Shown one piece after another: positions 43,944 to 53,545 of a DNA stretch of 64,000 nucleotides. The stretch's first letter is position 1. Each line of letters opens with the position of its first letter. The DNA is taken from positions 248,001 to 312,000 of the forward strand of contig NW_024468918.1 in NCBI RefSeq assembly GCF_011745365.1, in the 5' to 3' direction. The position numbers were made by a program, and so were the translations under genes. The stretch is from Cryphonectria parasitica EP155 (taxonomy: Eukaryota > Ascomycota > Sordariomycetes > Diaporthales > Cryphonectriaceae). The notes under the pieces were generated by a model. That model was given only the letters and a program-made list of their open reading frames with translations, searched no databases and had not been told where the DNA came from.

Positions 43944-46262
43944 ATGGGGCTTGTCGACTTCGCCATCGACCTGGCAGCAGTGCTCGGCGCATCCCGCTCA
44001 GTGGCCTCAAGGCACGTCGCCCTGAGGCGAGGTCAGCTTGATCGCTATGGGCGGACGTCGAGTGTCGCTGCCGCCTGGAGGTCGAGGCAGAAGGGCCATG
44101 AGACTGTCGAGACGGAGCCGAAGACAGCTCGTCGCGATGAAGCTGGCGCCGATTCAGCGGCCCAGAGCGCGGAGCAGGAGCCGGATACGCCCGGAAAGGC
44201 GCCCGACGATGCGGCAACCAACATCCTGAGGGAGGGGGTCCCGAGAGCATCGGCTGGCGAGTTCGAGGCTCCCACCGCAGCAAGCAGTCCGAGGGCGCAG
44301 GACAATTCGGCCACTACTCGGTTCTCAACGCCGCAAGATGCCAAGGAGCCGGCGAGCCGGCAAATTTCTACGGCATTCCCGACGCCGCAAAATCTCGATC
44401 CTGTAAGAGAGGAGACGACGCAAACGAAGGGCAGTGCTGCACAGCCTTCAGATGCCGTCAAAAAAGAGGCTGAGGAGGTTGAGAAATCCATACCGGAGGG
44501 CATAAACTTGGACCTCTTTCGGACAAGCCGTGGAAGCAGGCTGAGTCCATTGTGGAAGGGGGATAAGAAGAACCGTCTTGAGAAGCCCAAAATGACTGAA
44601 GGCTTTGACCTGAGTGCATTCCGCACTGGCCATGCGTCGAGCATTCTGGAGCAGCTGAATGGGAAAGCAATGCAGGATGGCCCGCCTCCTCCGAGAACCG
44701 CAGCAAATGATACAGAGTCCGCTGCTACGGAGGCTCAGTCGGCAGCAATGTATGAGAGTCATCGGGAGACGGAGGAAGTAGAGGTTGCCACGTATACAAC
44801 TCCAGATCCTACGGCCGATGAAAACAGCGTCAGGCCCACTAGCGATGCAGAGAAGTCAGTCTCGAAAGAAGACGCCTCTGAGATGGGACAGCTCCTGGGC
44901 GCCGCAGCAGCAGCGACGCCCAACTATGAGTTGAGGGAGTCTAGAGTGCCATCATCTCGCCTTGGGCGAATATGGAACTATGGAGGTCTGGCAGCAGGCA
45001 TGTTTGCTGGAGCCATCGGTGAGAGCTTCAGCAGGGTCACCGGCGGAGGAAGCGAGGGCTCCCTCATGCTCAGCCCGGCAAATATGGAGAGACTGGTCGC
45101 CAAGCTGTCCAAGATGAGAGGCGCTGCACTCAAGCTCGGTCAGATGATGAGCTTCCAGGACTCCAAGATGCTGCCGGCCCCTATCCAGGAGGTCCTGCAA
45201 AGAGTGCAGGATCGAGCAGACTACATGCCAGCCTGGCAACGGGACCGGGTCCTGGCGACCAACCTTGGTACAGAATGGCGACATCTCTTCGATGATTTCG
45301 AGGAGAAGCCTATCGCCGCTGCGTCCATTGGACAGGTCCACCGAGCCACACTGCGATCGAACGGCGCCAAGGTGGCAGTGAAAATACAGTTCCCTGGAGT
45401 CGCCGACTCCATCAACTCCGACCTGGACAACTTGGGCATACTACTGACAGCCACGAAGCTGTTGCCCAAGGGTCTTTATCTCAACAAGACAATCGACAAC
45501 GCCCGGACTGAACTCGCTTGGGAATGCGACTACGAGCGAGAAGCACAATGCGCCCAGAGATACCGCGACTTGCTTGCCGCCGAGGACGACGTCTTTCTCG
45601 TCCCAAGAATCCACCCCGAGGCGTCTGGCAGACAAGTGCTGACCATGGAGTTCATGGATGGCGTGGGTGTCACCCGGATCAAATCGTTCACGCAAGAGCA
45701 GCGCGACTGGATCGGGACACAGATCCTCCGTCTCTGCCTCCGCGAGATCATCGAGTTCCACTTCATGCAGACAGACCCCAACTGGACCAATTTCCTCTTC
45801 AACTTTGAGCGGGACCGCCTCGTGCTGCTTGATTTCGGCGCCTCGCGCGAGTACCCCGAGCAATTTATAACATTATATGTGCAGCTCCTCGCCGCAGCCT
45901 CGCGTTCGGACCGCGAGACCGTCAAGGACCTCTCTGAGAAGCTGGGCTACCTGACCGGCCATGAGAGCAAGACCATGTTAAACGCACACATTGCCAGCGT
46001 GCTGACACTTGCTGAACCGTTTCTGGAGTCCGCGCCCGAGGTCTACGATTTCCGAGACCAGACCATCACGGAAAGGGTGAAGGCACAGATTCCCGTCATG
46101 ATACGGGAGAGGCTCGCGCCGCCACCAGAGGAGACATACAGCTTGCATCGAAAGCTGAGCGGTGCGTTCTTGCTCTGCGCCAGGCTGGGTAGTCGGGTCA
46201 GGTGTCGAGAGATGTTCGAGAAGAGCGTGGCCAAGAGCGGCATTATGGAGCGAAAAGTGTAG
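43944..46262 (+). CDS. COQ8: Atypical kinase Coq8 (ADCK/UbiB family), ubiquinone biosynthesis
   Basis: Mitochondrial atypical kinase/ATPase that supports the coenzyme Q synthesis complex. Single exon, 772 aa. The N-terminus (MGLVDFAIDLAAVLGASRSV, then Arg-rich) fits mitochondrial import. A long low-complexity linker (about 60-340) separates it from the ADCK domain. The signature KxGQ is KLGQ at 397-400 (RGAALKLGQMMSFQDSKML). The Ala-rich loop that replaces the kinase Gly-loop is AAAS at 458-461 (IAAASIGQVHRA). VAVKIQFPG provides the Lys. The ExD motif is in ELAWECDYEREAQ, the catalytic motif is QTDPNWTNFLF (Asp611) and the metal motif is LDFGAS (Asp630). All hallmark residues are intact. It ends VAKSGIMERKV. 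Confidence 0.96.
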   Translation: MGLVDFAIDLAAVLGASRSVASRHVALRRGQLDRYGRTSSVAAAWRSRQKGHETVETEPKTARRDEAGADSAAQSAEQEPDTPGKAPDDAATNILREGVPRASAGEFEAPTAASSPRAQDNSATTRFSTPQDAKEPASRQISTAFPTPQNLDPVREETTQTKGSAAQPSDAVKKEAEEVEKSIPEGINLDLFRTSRGSRLSPLWKGDKKNRLEKPKMTEGFDLSAFRTGHASSILEQLNGKAMQDGPPPPRTAANDTESAATEAQSAAMYESHRETEEVEVATYTTPDPTADENSVRPTSDAEKSVSKEDASEMGQLLGAAAAATPNYELRESRVPSSRLGRIWNYGGLAAGMFAGAIGESFSRVTGGGSEGSLMLSPANMERLVAKLSKMRGAALKLGQMMSFQDSKMLPAPIQEVLQRVQDRADYMPAWQRDRVLATNLGTEWRHLFDDFEEKPIAAASIGQVHRATLRSNGAKVAVKIQFPGVADSINSDLDNLGILLTATKLLPKGLYLNKTIDNARTELAWECDYEREAQCAQRYRDLLAAEDDVFLVPRIHPEASGRQVLTMEFMDGVGVTRIKSFTQEQRDWIGTQILRLCLREIIEFHFMQTDPNWTNFLFNFERDRLVLLDFGASREYPEQFITLYVQLLAAASRSDRETVKDLSEKLGYLTGHESKTMLNAHIASVLTLAEPFLESAPEVYDFRDQTITERVKAQIPVMIRERLAPPPEETYSLHRKLSGAFLLCARLGSRVRCREMFEKSVAKSGIMERKV

Positions 46263-46490
46263 TGAAGGTTATTCCTGCATATCGGAGAGCCTCGCAGGTC
46301 TCCACAAGGGATACGTCTCTTCAATGTGACATTAGATAGAAAATTTGTGTATAGAGCGCAACACATAGAAAGATCCCACTCACAGCCGTCCACTGTAAGT
46401 CGTGGGATAGAATCTGAACTGAGATCCTATTGATATCGCTAAGGATTTTGATTATGCTTGTGATCCATGTCATGTAGATGCCGTGTGCTG

Positions 46491-47526
46491 TCATACCTCC
46501 TCAAACCCCCTTCTTGTCAAAGGCAGCTCTTTCTTCTCCTTCGCTGCAACCTTCTTCCGCTTCTTCTCAATAGCCTTCTCCCGCTGCTTCTCGCTCATGC
46601 CTGTGAACTGGTTGACCAGCAACTGCTTCTTCTGCTCTGATTTCTTCAGGTAGAAGGGCTTGGCCTTCTTGCCCTCCTTCACCAACTCCTTCTCCCGCCG
46701 TCTGTGCTCCTCCACCACCGCCCTCTCCTTGTCCTTCCTATCCCTCGCTTTCTTTCTACTCTCCATCGACATCAGCGTGCGCTGCAATTTCTCCTTTTCG
46801 CCCGGGTTCTTGGCCTTCTTGACTGCTGTCTTTAACTGCCGCATCTCGTCGTCCCGATACTCGTCCAGGAAGGCATAAGCCTTCCGGGCCCGGTCCTCAT
46901 CAGCCCTGCTGTTACTGTATGAGGACGAGCGGCTGGTGATGAGAGGATCGAAACGGGGATCCCGGGCCTCGAGTTTCTTGACGGGAATGATCTCGCGCTT
47001 GCGGCTGACCTGTCGTTTGCTGGTCATCTCCATGGGCGCGTGCTTGCTGCTTCGGGCCGGGGGCTTGTCCCTCTTTGAAGGCACATCCTTTGGTTTGCTA
47101 GAGAGGTTGTTGTCTTCACCGTCTGAGTTGTCCTTCGCTTGAGCGGCTTTCTTGTTGCGGCGCCCTGATTGAGGCAACATTGCTTGTGCTTTGGCCAAGG
47201 CCCCGAAGGACACTTTGGATGCGTCGACAGAGACGTCCTCCTCTTCCTCCTCCTCGCTGGACGGTCCATCATGGTCGTCCTAGAACACTGTTAGACAATG
47301 AAAGGACCTCAGAGTCAAATTTGATACCACTCACAGGCTCCTCAGAGTCAATTTCGCTTACTGAGCCCGATTCTGAACCAATCTGATCCTCGTCGACGTC
47401 CTCTTCACTTGGTGCACTGCTGCCCGCCTCGTCCTCGAAGTCATCCAGCTCTGGCTCAGGCTCAGCTCTAGCCCTCACTCGCCTGTCCAGTCCGAGGGAC
47501 GGTAGTTTTCTCTTTCGCGAATCCAT
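46491..47526 (-). CDS. RRP36: rRNA biogenesis protein Rrp36
   Basis: Nucleolar protein of the SSU processome, needed for early pre-18S cleavages. Model: complement(join(46491..47279,47335..47526)), 326 aa. It starts MDSRKRKLPSLGLDRRVRAR, followed by an acidic N-terminal region with Ser/Glu/Asp runs. The conserved Rrp36 core lies in the C-terminal two-thirds: RKREIIPVKKLEARDPRFDP, then DEDRARKAYAFLDEYRDDEM, LKTAVKKAKNPGEKEKLQRT and a highly basic coiled coil. It ends KPFYLKKSEQKKQLLVNQF and LTRRGFEEV. The single intron (55 nt) is CCT|GTGAGT...TAG|GAC in phase 0. Its 3' end converges on COQ8 (228 nt), and its 5' end is divergent from the HAD gene. Confidence 0.95.
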
Positions 47527-48359
47527 AGTTGTCCTAAAAAGGGGAAAATTAAAAATCCGAACTAAGGAGAAGGGGAGAGACAGAGAGACATACACATGCA
47601 GTGCTCACGGTCGATGCGAAGTGTGTTTTGAGTGTGAATGCTCTCAAATTTCGGACCGGGGTGAGTGCGACGGGCAAGGGTAGGCATGTCTCGCTACTTC
47701 TGTCTCAGTCTAGCGGCGGCAGTGAAAAAAGTATCGTTACTCATGACTCAGCAGGTGCATTATCGATAAGAACCCTGAAAATGCAAAATCCGCCTGCTTC
47801 AAACTTTCCAATGGTGGATCTTTCCTTTCACTTACACATAGTAAACAGCTTTCATCTTATAAGTAACTTGCTTCGAGCGCCTGATTTGGAGTTTCATTTT
47901 CGCCAACATCCACCCGGCCTGGAAAAGTTTCGAGGTATCGTTCTCATTCTCATGCCTTGTTCCAAGCGGGCTGCACCACGTTTGTCTCCTCCTTCGATCA
48001 TGCCACCGAGTTCTTCCCCATTGACTGACGACTGGTCTAGGCGTCTACTTTGTATGAACGCAACACATTCATTTGGTATGGGTGGGAGACTCATAACCAT
48101 TTGTTCATTTCGTTTCAACAAGGTGGCATCAATACCACGTCTACCTGTTGCAAACAGTAGATCATTCTCATCAAGTCAAACGCCGTTAGGCCTCTCTAAG
48201 GAGCCTCCGACGTGGTCACCTCGAAAGTCATCAAACCGTGACCAACGCCAAACACCCCCCCATTTGGGACAGCCGGCTTCCAAAGAACTTCTCCGACTTC
48301 GTTCTTCTTCAGATATCTACAAGGTCCACAAATTGACCGCGCCAGACACTCAGCCCAGC
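47527..48359. promoter_or_regulatory. Divergent region, RRP36 / HAD phosphatase gene
   Basis: The frame of the downstream gene remains open across nearly all of it (from 47601, 253 extra codons), so the real start may be upstream, for example at 48078, where the product would begin MGGRLITICSFRFNKVAS, presequence-like. I treat it as leader/promoter with that caveat. Confidence 0.45.
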
Positions 48360-49643
48360 ATGACCAGGACGAGGCCACGGAGGAGACAGTCCCAGAAGGC
48401 TGCAGGACCTGCAGGAGACTCTGCGTCCACGGGAACTCCTGGGTGCGCTCCTCCGACCTCCTCAGGTCAAGATCAGCAAAACAATGCGTTGTTTCCCACG
48501 CAACATGATGGCGATCAGCGAGCACGAGCCACCCATCAGTATCCCCCAGATTTGAACGCCAACAAGGGTCTTCATACATTCAATAGCGGAACGGGTTACC
48601 ATACACCTCAGACAATGGATGGGCTGAACCCGTTCAGCATGGCTCTTGCCCAACCGAACTTGTTCAGTGGGCTGCAACCACTTCCGATGCCTAACATGGT
48701 ACCCAACATGATGCCCTACATGATGATGGACCCAAGCTTTGGCATGTACCAGCAAGGCGGCTCTCCGAACGCCCCTCCACAAAACAACCCCTACCTGCCG
48801 GCAAACCTTCAAAGCTTCTACGTGGGCCATCCATCAGCACAAGCACAACACGCAAGACCATCCATTCCTCCTACGCCTCCTCAAGACAACGGAATGTCCA
48901 CCCCTACCCAAAGCATAGCCAAGGAAGTGTCTATACCCTCCCGCACCAAGACCGATCGCGATCAGGACCGTATGCCTATAACTGCGCCCAGTGCAGCATC
49001 CGGCGGCGTGCCGAACCCCACAGATGCTTACATGATGCGTGCATCCTTTCTGTCTAAGAGGCGCACCCATCCGGGCCCCCTTCTCGTCGTCATCGACCTC
49101 AACGGCACGCTCCTGCATCGGCCCAACAAGAGGAATTCGTCCAATTTCAACGCGCGGCATCACGCGCGCCATTTCATCAAGTACTGCGTCGACACCTTCT
49201 GGGTCGTCATCTGGTCGTCCGCCCGGCCCGACAATGTCAAACGCATGGTGAACGGCCTCCTGTCCCCCTCAGCGTTGCAGCAAGTCATCGCGGTTTGGGG
49301 CCGCGACAAGTTCGGCCTCACAGCGCACGACTACAAGGTCCGCACCCAGTGCTACAAGCGGTTGACGTCCCTTTGGGATGACCCTATGGTACAGAGCTCG
49401 TACCCGAGCACGCGGAAAGGCTTCGAGAATGGCTGTTGGGATCAAGGGAACACGGTGCTGATCGACGACTCGGCCGAGAAGGCGCGCAGCGAGCCACACA
49501 ACGCGATCACCCTCCCCGAGTTCACGGGCGACATGGCCGAGGAGGGAGACATCCTCCCCAAAGTGCACGACTATCTCAACGAGTTGTGCTACCAGGAGGA
49601 TGTGAGCACGTATATGCGGGCAAACCCGTTCAAGATGGCGTAG
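48360..49643 (+). CDS. NIF/FCP1-homology HAD-family protein
   Basis: The C-terminal half is an FCP1-homology (NLI-interacting-factor-like) HAD domain: motif I VVIDLNGTLLHRP, motif II VVIWSSARPDN, then DKFGLTAHDYKVRT and CYKRLTSLWDDP, and motif IV NTVLIDDSAEKAR. Such domains dephosphorylate Ser residues, as in the RNA polymerase II CTD, or serve in Tim50-like proteins. The nucleophile Asp246 is present but the usual second Asp (DxD) is Asn248. The N-terminal 220 residues are low complexity (Pro, Gln, Met; PMPNMVPNMMPYMMMDPSF). The start chosen, MTRTRPRRRQSQKA, gives 427 aa; earlier in-frame ATGs exist because the frame opens at 47601. The role is unknown. Confidence 0.8.
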   Translation: MTRTRPRRRQSQKAAGPAGDSASTGTPGCAPPTSSGQDQQNNALFPTQHDGDQRARATHQYPPDLNANKGLHTFNSGTGYHTPQTMDGLNPFSMALAQPNLFSGLQPLPMPNMVPNMMPYMMMDPSFGMYQQGGSPNAPPQNNPYLPANLQSFYVGHPSAQAQHARPSIPPTPPQDNGMSTPTQSIAKEVSIPSRTKTDRDQDRMPITAPSAASGGVPNPTDAYMMRASFLSKRRTHPGPLLVVIDLNGTLLHRPNKRNSSNFNARHHARHFIKYCVDTFWVVIWSSARPDNVKRMVNGLLSPSALQQVIAVWGRDKFGLTAHDYKVRTQCYKRLTSLWDDPMVQSSYPSTRKGFENGCWDQGNTVLIDDSAEKARSEPHNAITLPEFTGDMAEEGDILPKVHDYLNELCYQEDVSTYMRANPFKMA

Positions 49644-50263
49644 AAGCGAGTGCAGCAGCGTGCGCCCCCCACCTCCTCCAAACACTCTTCATCTAGCCAG
49701 GTGATTCCTTATGAAGGCCCAAAGCGTGGTTGTAGATAAATTCGTTATGGTATCTGCCTTGGGGATGATGTCTATCTTCAGCAGATCATGGGCAAGTCGA
49801 ACAACTCGGAAGCCAAGACGCTAGTTGAGCAATGCGGCACCAGAATTCGGGATACATCACTGAACTAGGCAAGGAACGAGGGGTTCTGCGAAGTTCTTCG
49901 CCGACATATAGGGGAAAGATTTGGGTGTCATCCTGGTGAGGAGTACAAGGCGTTGGCGGGTTGTTTTGATACCCACTGAAAGAATTGTGAGATGGCGTTA
50001 TAACATACACACACTGGAAGTCACTGATTGGCATGTCACATAAAAAGGGGGACAAAAAATTTGGTATCCCTCAGGCTATTGCTTCTACTTATCTCGGCTG
50101 CAAGACAAGGAGGACCGCTGGACGAAAGCTCTAGCCCCCCGTGACGAATGAAGCAAAGAGTAGATTTATCCCGCGTTCGCAGTCACGACACGACCAACGA
50201 CGTGGAACTCTTTCCTTTTCACCAAAACATGCCCTGGCATCAAGTCGTGAGAAAACGATTCGC
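49644..50263. other. Convergent 3' region, HAD gene / eEF1B gamma
   Basis: 620 nt between two gene ends; it probably holds both 3' UTRs. No gene supported. Confidence 0.6.
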
Positions 50264-51939
50264 TTATTTGAAGACCTTGCCGGAGGCGTGCTTGTACTCC
50301 TTGCCGTCCACGACGACGGGCTTGTCCCACGTCCACTGAGCCTCGACGTAGGCCTTGTGCTCAGGGTTGGTGGGGTCGAGCTTCTCGAACTCGTAGCTCT
50401 CGTAGTCGGGAGCGACATCGAACACGGGCTTGAAGTCATCACCACGGATGACGAAGGCGCCCTCGATGACGGAGGCGTTGTTCTCGCCGTACACGGAGGC
50501 ACAGCCGAAGAGGTACTTGCGGGAACCCTCCAGACGGTTGTTGAAGCCACCGATCAGGTTGTTGGACATGAAAGTCAGGGTGAGCTCGTCGTTGTACTTG
50601 TAGCTGCACTTCCAGATGGAGTAGTCGGTAAAAGGAACGTTCTCCCAGAACCACTTCAGGGAGTCGGCCTCATCGTGGTTGGAGTAGTAGCGCTTCCACT
50701 CGTCAAGAGCAAAGGAAGACCTGGGCAGAGCCTCGAGAGGGTGCTTGGGCTTGGGGGCCTCAGCAGGCTCCTCCTCGGCAGCGGGCTTGGGAGCCGCCTT
50801 GGGGGTCTCCTTCTTGGGCTGCTCGGGCTTCTTAGGGGCAACGTTGGTGAGCTTGGGGGTATCAAGGAGCTCGAACTTGGGGGCCACGGCGGAGTAGATG
50901 GCCTGGTTGTAGACAGTCGAGTACCACCGAGAGACGTTGGGGTGCTCCTGACGCCACTGCTTGTCAAAGAAGAACTCGAAGCCACGGGCAATGATGCCGG
51001 TAGCGAACAGGTCGGCCAGGGTGATACGCTCGCCAACCAGGAAGGTGTTGTGCTGGAGGTGCTCCTCAACAGTGGCAAGAGCCTTCGCGGCGGACTTGGA
51101 GGCGTCGTCGACGTTCTTCTTGTTGTAGGGGTCTCGTCCGAGAAGAGGACGGTACCACTTGCCCAGGGCGGGGAGGACCTCGGTCTGTTGCATTGAGTGT
51201 CAGCTTGGTTAGGCTTGCCGGAATGACTGTCCTGCGGGGACGTACGTTGAAGTAGCTCATCCACTTCAGGATGGAGGCGTAATCCTGCTTGGTCTTGCCC
51301 AGGAGGGTGGTCTTCTCATTTTGGGACTGCAACCCAAGTCAGCAAATTTGCATTCTTGAGAAGGATAAAACCTTGATAAGGGTGGGCGGTGTGCGGTATG
51401 TCGAGTGCGCAGATGCACCAGACCGGGTGAAGACGTACAGTGACTATCTCGGAGTCAGCCAGGTCCTCTCAGCAAGCCTTGGGACAAATAGATGTGCGAG
51501 TGCCATTGCGATCAGAAGTGTACATTTTCAACAAAAAGATTGATTCAGTCAGGGATAACATGTATTCTTTTGAAAAAGAAGATACTCATCACGTTGCAGT
51601 GCAGTTGTGCGCGAGGTGGCGAAAGGAGCAGCCGGGAAAACCTACTGTAGATGGCGATAGCCATGCACTCGTACAGAGTGTAACCATCCTGGCCCTCGAA
51701 GGTAGGGACCTTGCCCAGCTTGTTGAGCTTGAGGTATTCGGGAGTGGGCTTCTCGGTGTTAACCTCAACGATCTCGAGGTCGAGATCGTTGGCCTTCGCA
51801 ACGGCGCGGATGGCCGTGGAGCGGGGGTTTTGCTTTTCGAGGGCAGCGGCGGGGTCAGCTTTTCATGTCCTCCTACCAGTTGCAGGTTGGTGGAATGTCA
51901 TTATCTTACCTCGTAGGTGTACAGCTTGCCGAAAGCCAT
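50264..51939 (-). CDS. Elongation factor eEF1B subunit gamma
   Basis: Structural subunit of the eEF1B nucleotide-exchange complex for eEF1A. Model: complement(join(50264..51184,51246..51326,51439..51443,51646..51832,51910..51939)), 407 aa. An N-terminal GST-like domain begins MAFGKLYTYEQNPRSTAIRA, with YTLYECMAIAIYITSQNEKT crossing the microexon, then LGKTKQDYASILKWMSYFN and VGERITLADLFATGI. A Lys/Pro/Ala-rich hinge (about 215-250) leads to the C-terminal EF1G domain with FALDEWKRYYSNHDEADSLK, PFTDYSIWKCSYKYNDELTL, RLEGSRKYLFGCASVYGENN and AQWTWDKPVVVDGKEY. Exon 3 is only 5 nt (TCACT). Without it the reading frame is lost; with it, the conserved Tyr-Ile-Thr-Ser-Gln segment is restored. It is divergent from uS9m with 364 nt between. 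Confidence 0.97.
51439..51443 (-). other. Internal 5-nt microexon of eEF1B gamma
   Basis: On the minus strand the context is GATAG|TCACT|GTACGT. The five bases join TAC A from exon 2 and TCC CAA from exon 4, giving Tyr-Ile-Thr-Ser-Gln. The flanking introns are 202 and 112 nt. No other placement of GT-AG signals that I could find restores both the frame and the conserved peptide. Confidence 0.85.
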
Positions 51940-52303
51940 CTTTTCGTTGGTTTTCTTAATGACAAGGTGAGGGTGTGTGGTGGAGGAAGGTGAGTCAAAA
52001 GAGGGAGAAGAGGTGGAAGTTTGGGTTTCGTGTGCCTGAACAAAAAAATTGTCCCACCATCACCCCGCAGCTGTCCGTTGAATTCTGCCACTGGTGGAAG
52101 CTGCTGTTAGCGCAATGCCGCTGGCGCAGCCCTTGAGAACTAACAGTGGGCCGCATGGGAGACTGATTGGTTGGCGCGGCACCAACCATTTTCTGCGAAT
52201 CTTGACCTGACTTCACCTCGAGACGTCGACCAGCCGTGCAAAAGATCCGGGCCACCGGCGCAGCTACTACACGTCCGTCATGAGGAGGTAGCAGGCGGCA
52301 AAT
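51940..52303. promoter_or_regulatory. Bidirectional promoter, eEF1B gamma / uS9m
   Basis: 364 nt. It contains a CCAAT box on the minus strand (ATTGG at 52166-52170) that overlaps a 7-bp inverted repeat, TGGTTGG/CCAACCA (52168-52188). Confidence 0.65.
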
Positions 52304-53545
52304 ATGGCATCATTACGACCGACTTTGGCCCACCTCAGAGGTCGGTGCCAGAATTCGGCCCCGCAATGGCAACAGCTGCGACACATGATGCAAAGCCTGC
52401 AAATCCGTCCTGAGACTCGACACGCAAGGCCGCTCTCGACAACTGCCTCCCGATGCGTTGACGCGGTATCGAGGGACGACTTTGCCGCAGAGAGCCTGAA
52501 TACAGACCTCGATCCAGAGAGCATGGAGAGGGTGAGGCAGATGATTATGCAAACGCGTATGGACCTCGCTGGGGAAGCGACAGAGAGCGAACAATTACAA
52601 ACCCGCGACCGACCGGGGCAGTCGCAAGAGCATCGACCAAGAGGGCGGCAGCAGCAGGAGCAGCAGCGCCGCCCTGGGGCTGGTCAATACGGGAAGGGAG
52701 ATGGCAAAAGAGGCGCCGGAGGTCCAGAAGCGGCAGAGTTGAACAACATCATGTCCGCAGCACACGCTCGGCCTATGCCAGTATCCCCATCCTACTTCTC
52801 ACGGCAGCCCGAGTTCAACGACAGCTACCTCCAGCTGCAGAAGCTGATGCGAAGATACGCGCATCTGCCAACCGTGCCCTCAGACCAACAAGAGAAGGTG
52901 GCCTTCAGGACGCTGAGGGACTACCGGTTGTCCGTTGGTGAAGATATCAAGGCGTCTGAGTACGCAAGGTGCATGACGCTAGTCAAGAGGCTGAACAAGA
53001 TTCACCCCAAGCTCCAGACGCCGACGTTGAAGGAGGCCACGGGCAAGTTTAAGCGCGACATCAACCCGCACAGCCACAAAGCGAAGGAGATCCCCATCGA
53101 CCGATTTGGCAGGGCGGTAGGCGTGGGCAAGAGGAAGTCGTCAACAGCTCGCGCCTGGGTTGTCGAGGGAACTGGGGAGGTCCTCGTAAATGGCAAGTCG
53201 CTTGCCGATGCCTTTGGACGCATCCACGACCGCGAGAGCGCGGTGTGGGCGCTCAAGGCTACAGCCAGGACGGACAAGTACAACGTGTGGGCGCTCGTCG
53301 ACGGTGGAGGCACCACTGGTCAGGCAGAGGCCCTGGCTATGGCTGTCGGCAGGGCGCTCATGGCCCATGAACCGGCTCTCAAGCCGGCTCTTCGACGAGG
53401 TGAGCACTCATTCTATCAAGTCTGTTCTGGTATCGCGCTAACAAGCTATAAAGCTGGTGTCATCACTCGTGACCCGAGGGGGGTAGAGAGGAAGAAACAC
53501 GGTCATGTCAAGGCCAGGAAGAAGCCTGCTTGGGTCAAGCGTTAA
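52304..53545 (+). CDS. Mitochondrial ribosomal protein uS9m (MRPS9)
   Basis: Small-subunit mitoribosome protein at the decoding-side tRNA path. Model: join(52304..53399,53454..53545), 395 aa. The presequence is MASLRPTLAHLRGRCQNSAP, Arg-rich up to about 50. A Gln/Gly/Arg-rich spacer (about 95-140) and an N-terminal extension follow. The S9 core begins IPIDRFGRAVGVGKRKSSTA and continues GEVLVNGKSLADAFGR and VDGGGTTGQAEALAMAVGRA. The family-typical end is GVITRDPRGVERKKHGHVKA and KKPAWVKR. The intron (53400-53453) is 54 nt, a multiple of three without a stop, so the frame also reads through it. The spliced form ALRRAGVITRDP is the canonical S9 sequence. Confidence 0.94.
   Translation: MASLRPTLAHLRGRCQNSAPQWQQLRHMMQSLQIRPETRHARPLSTTASRCVDAVSRDDFAAESLNTDLDPESMERVRQMIMQTRMDLAGEATESEQLQTRDRPGQSQEHRPRGRQQQEQQRRPGAGQYGKGDGKRGAGGPEAAELNNIMSAAHARPMPVSPSYFSRQPEFNDSYLQLQKLMRRYAHLPTVPSDQQEKVAFRTLRDYRLSVGEDIKASEYARCMTLVKRLNKIHPKLQTPTLKEATGKFKRDINPHSHKAKEIPIDRFGRAVGVGKRKSSTARAWVVEGTGEVLVNGKSLADAFGRIHDRESAVWALKATARTDKYNVWALVDGGGTTGQAEALAMAVGRALMAHEPALKPALRRGEHSFYQVCSGIALTSYKAGVITRDPRGVERKKHGHVKARKKPAWVKR
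53400..53453 (+). other. 54-nt stopless intron in uS9m
   Basis: GTGAGC donor, GCTAAC branch-like motif and AAG acceptor. Its length is divisible by three and it has no in-frame stop, so retention would insert 18 residues (EHSFYQVCSGIALTSYK-type) next to the conserved S9 C-terminus. Confidence 0.8.

Noticed and set aside
50141..51196. 351-codon plus-strand ORF opposite eEF1B gamma
   Set aside because: Antisense shadow of a highly codon-biased gene. Its Val/Leu/Gly-rich product is typical of the complement of such codons.
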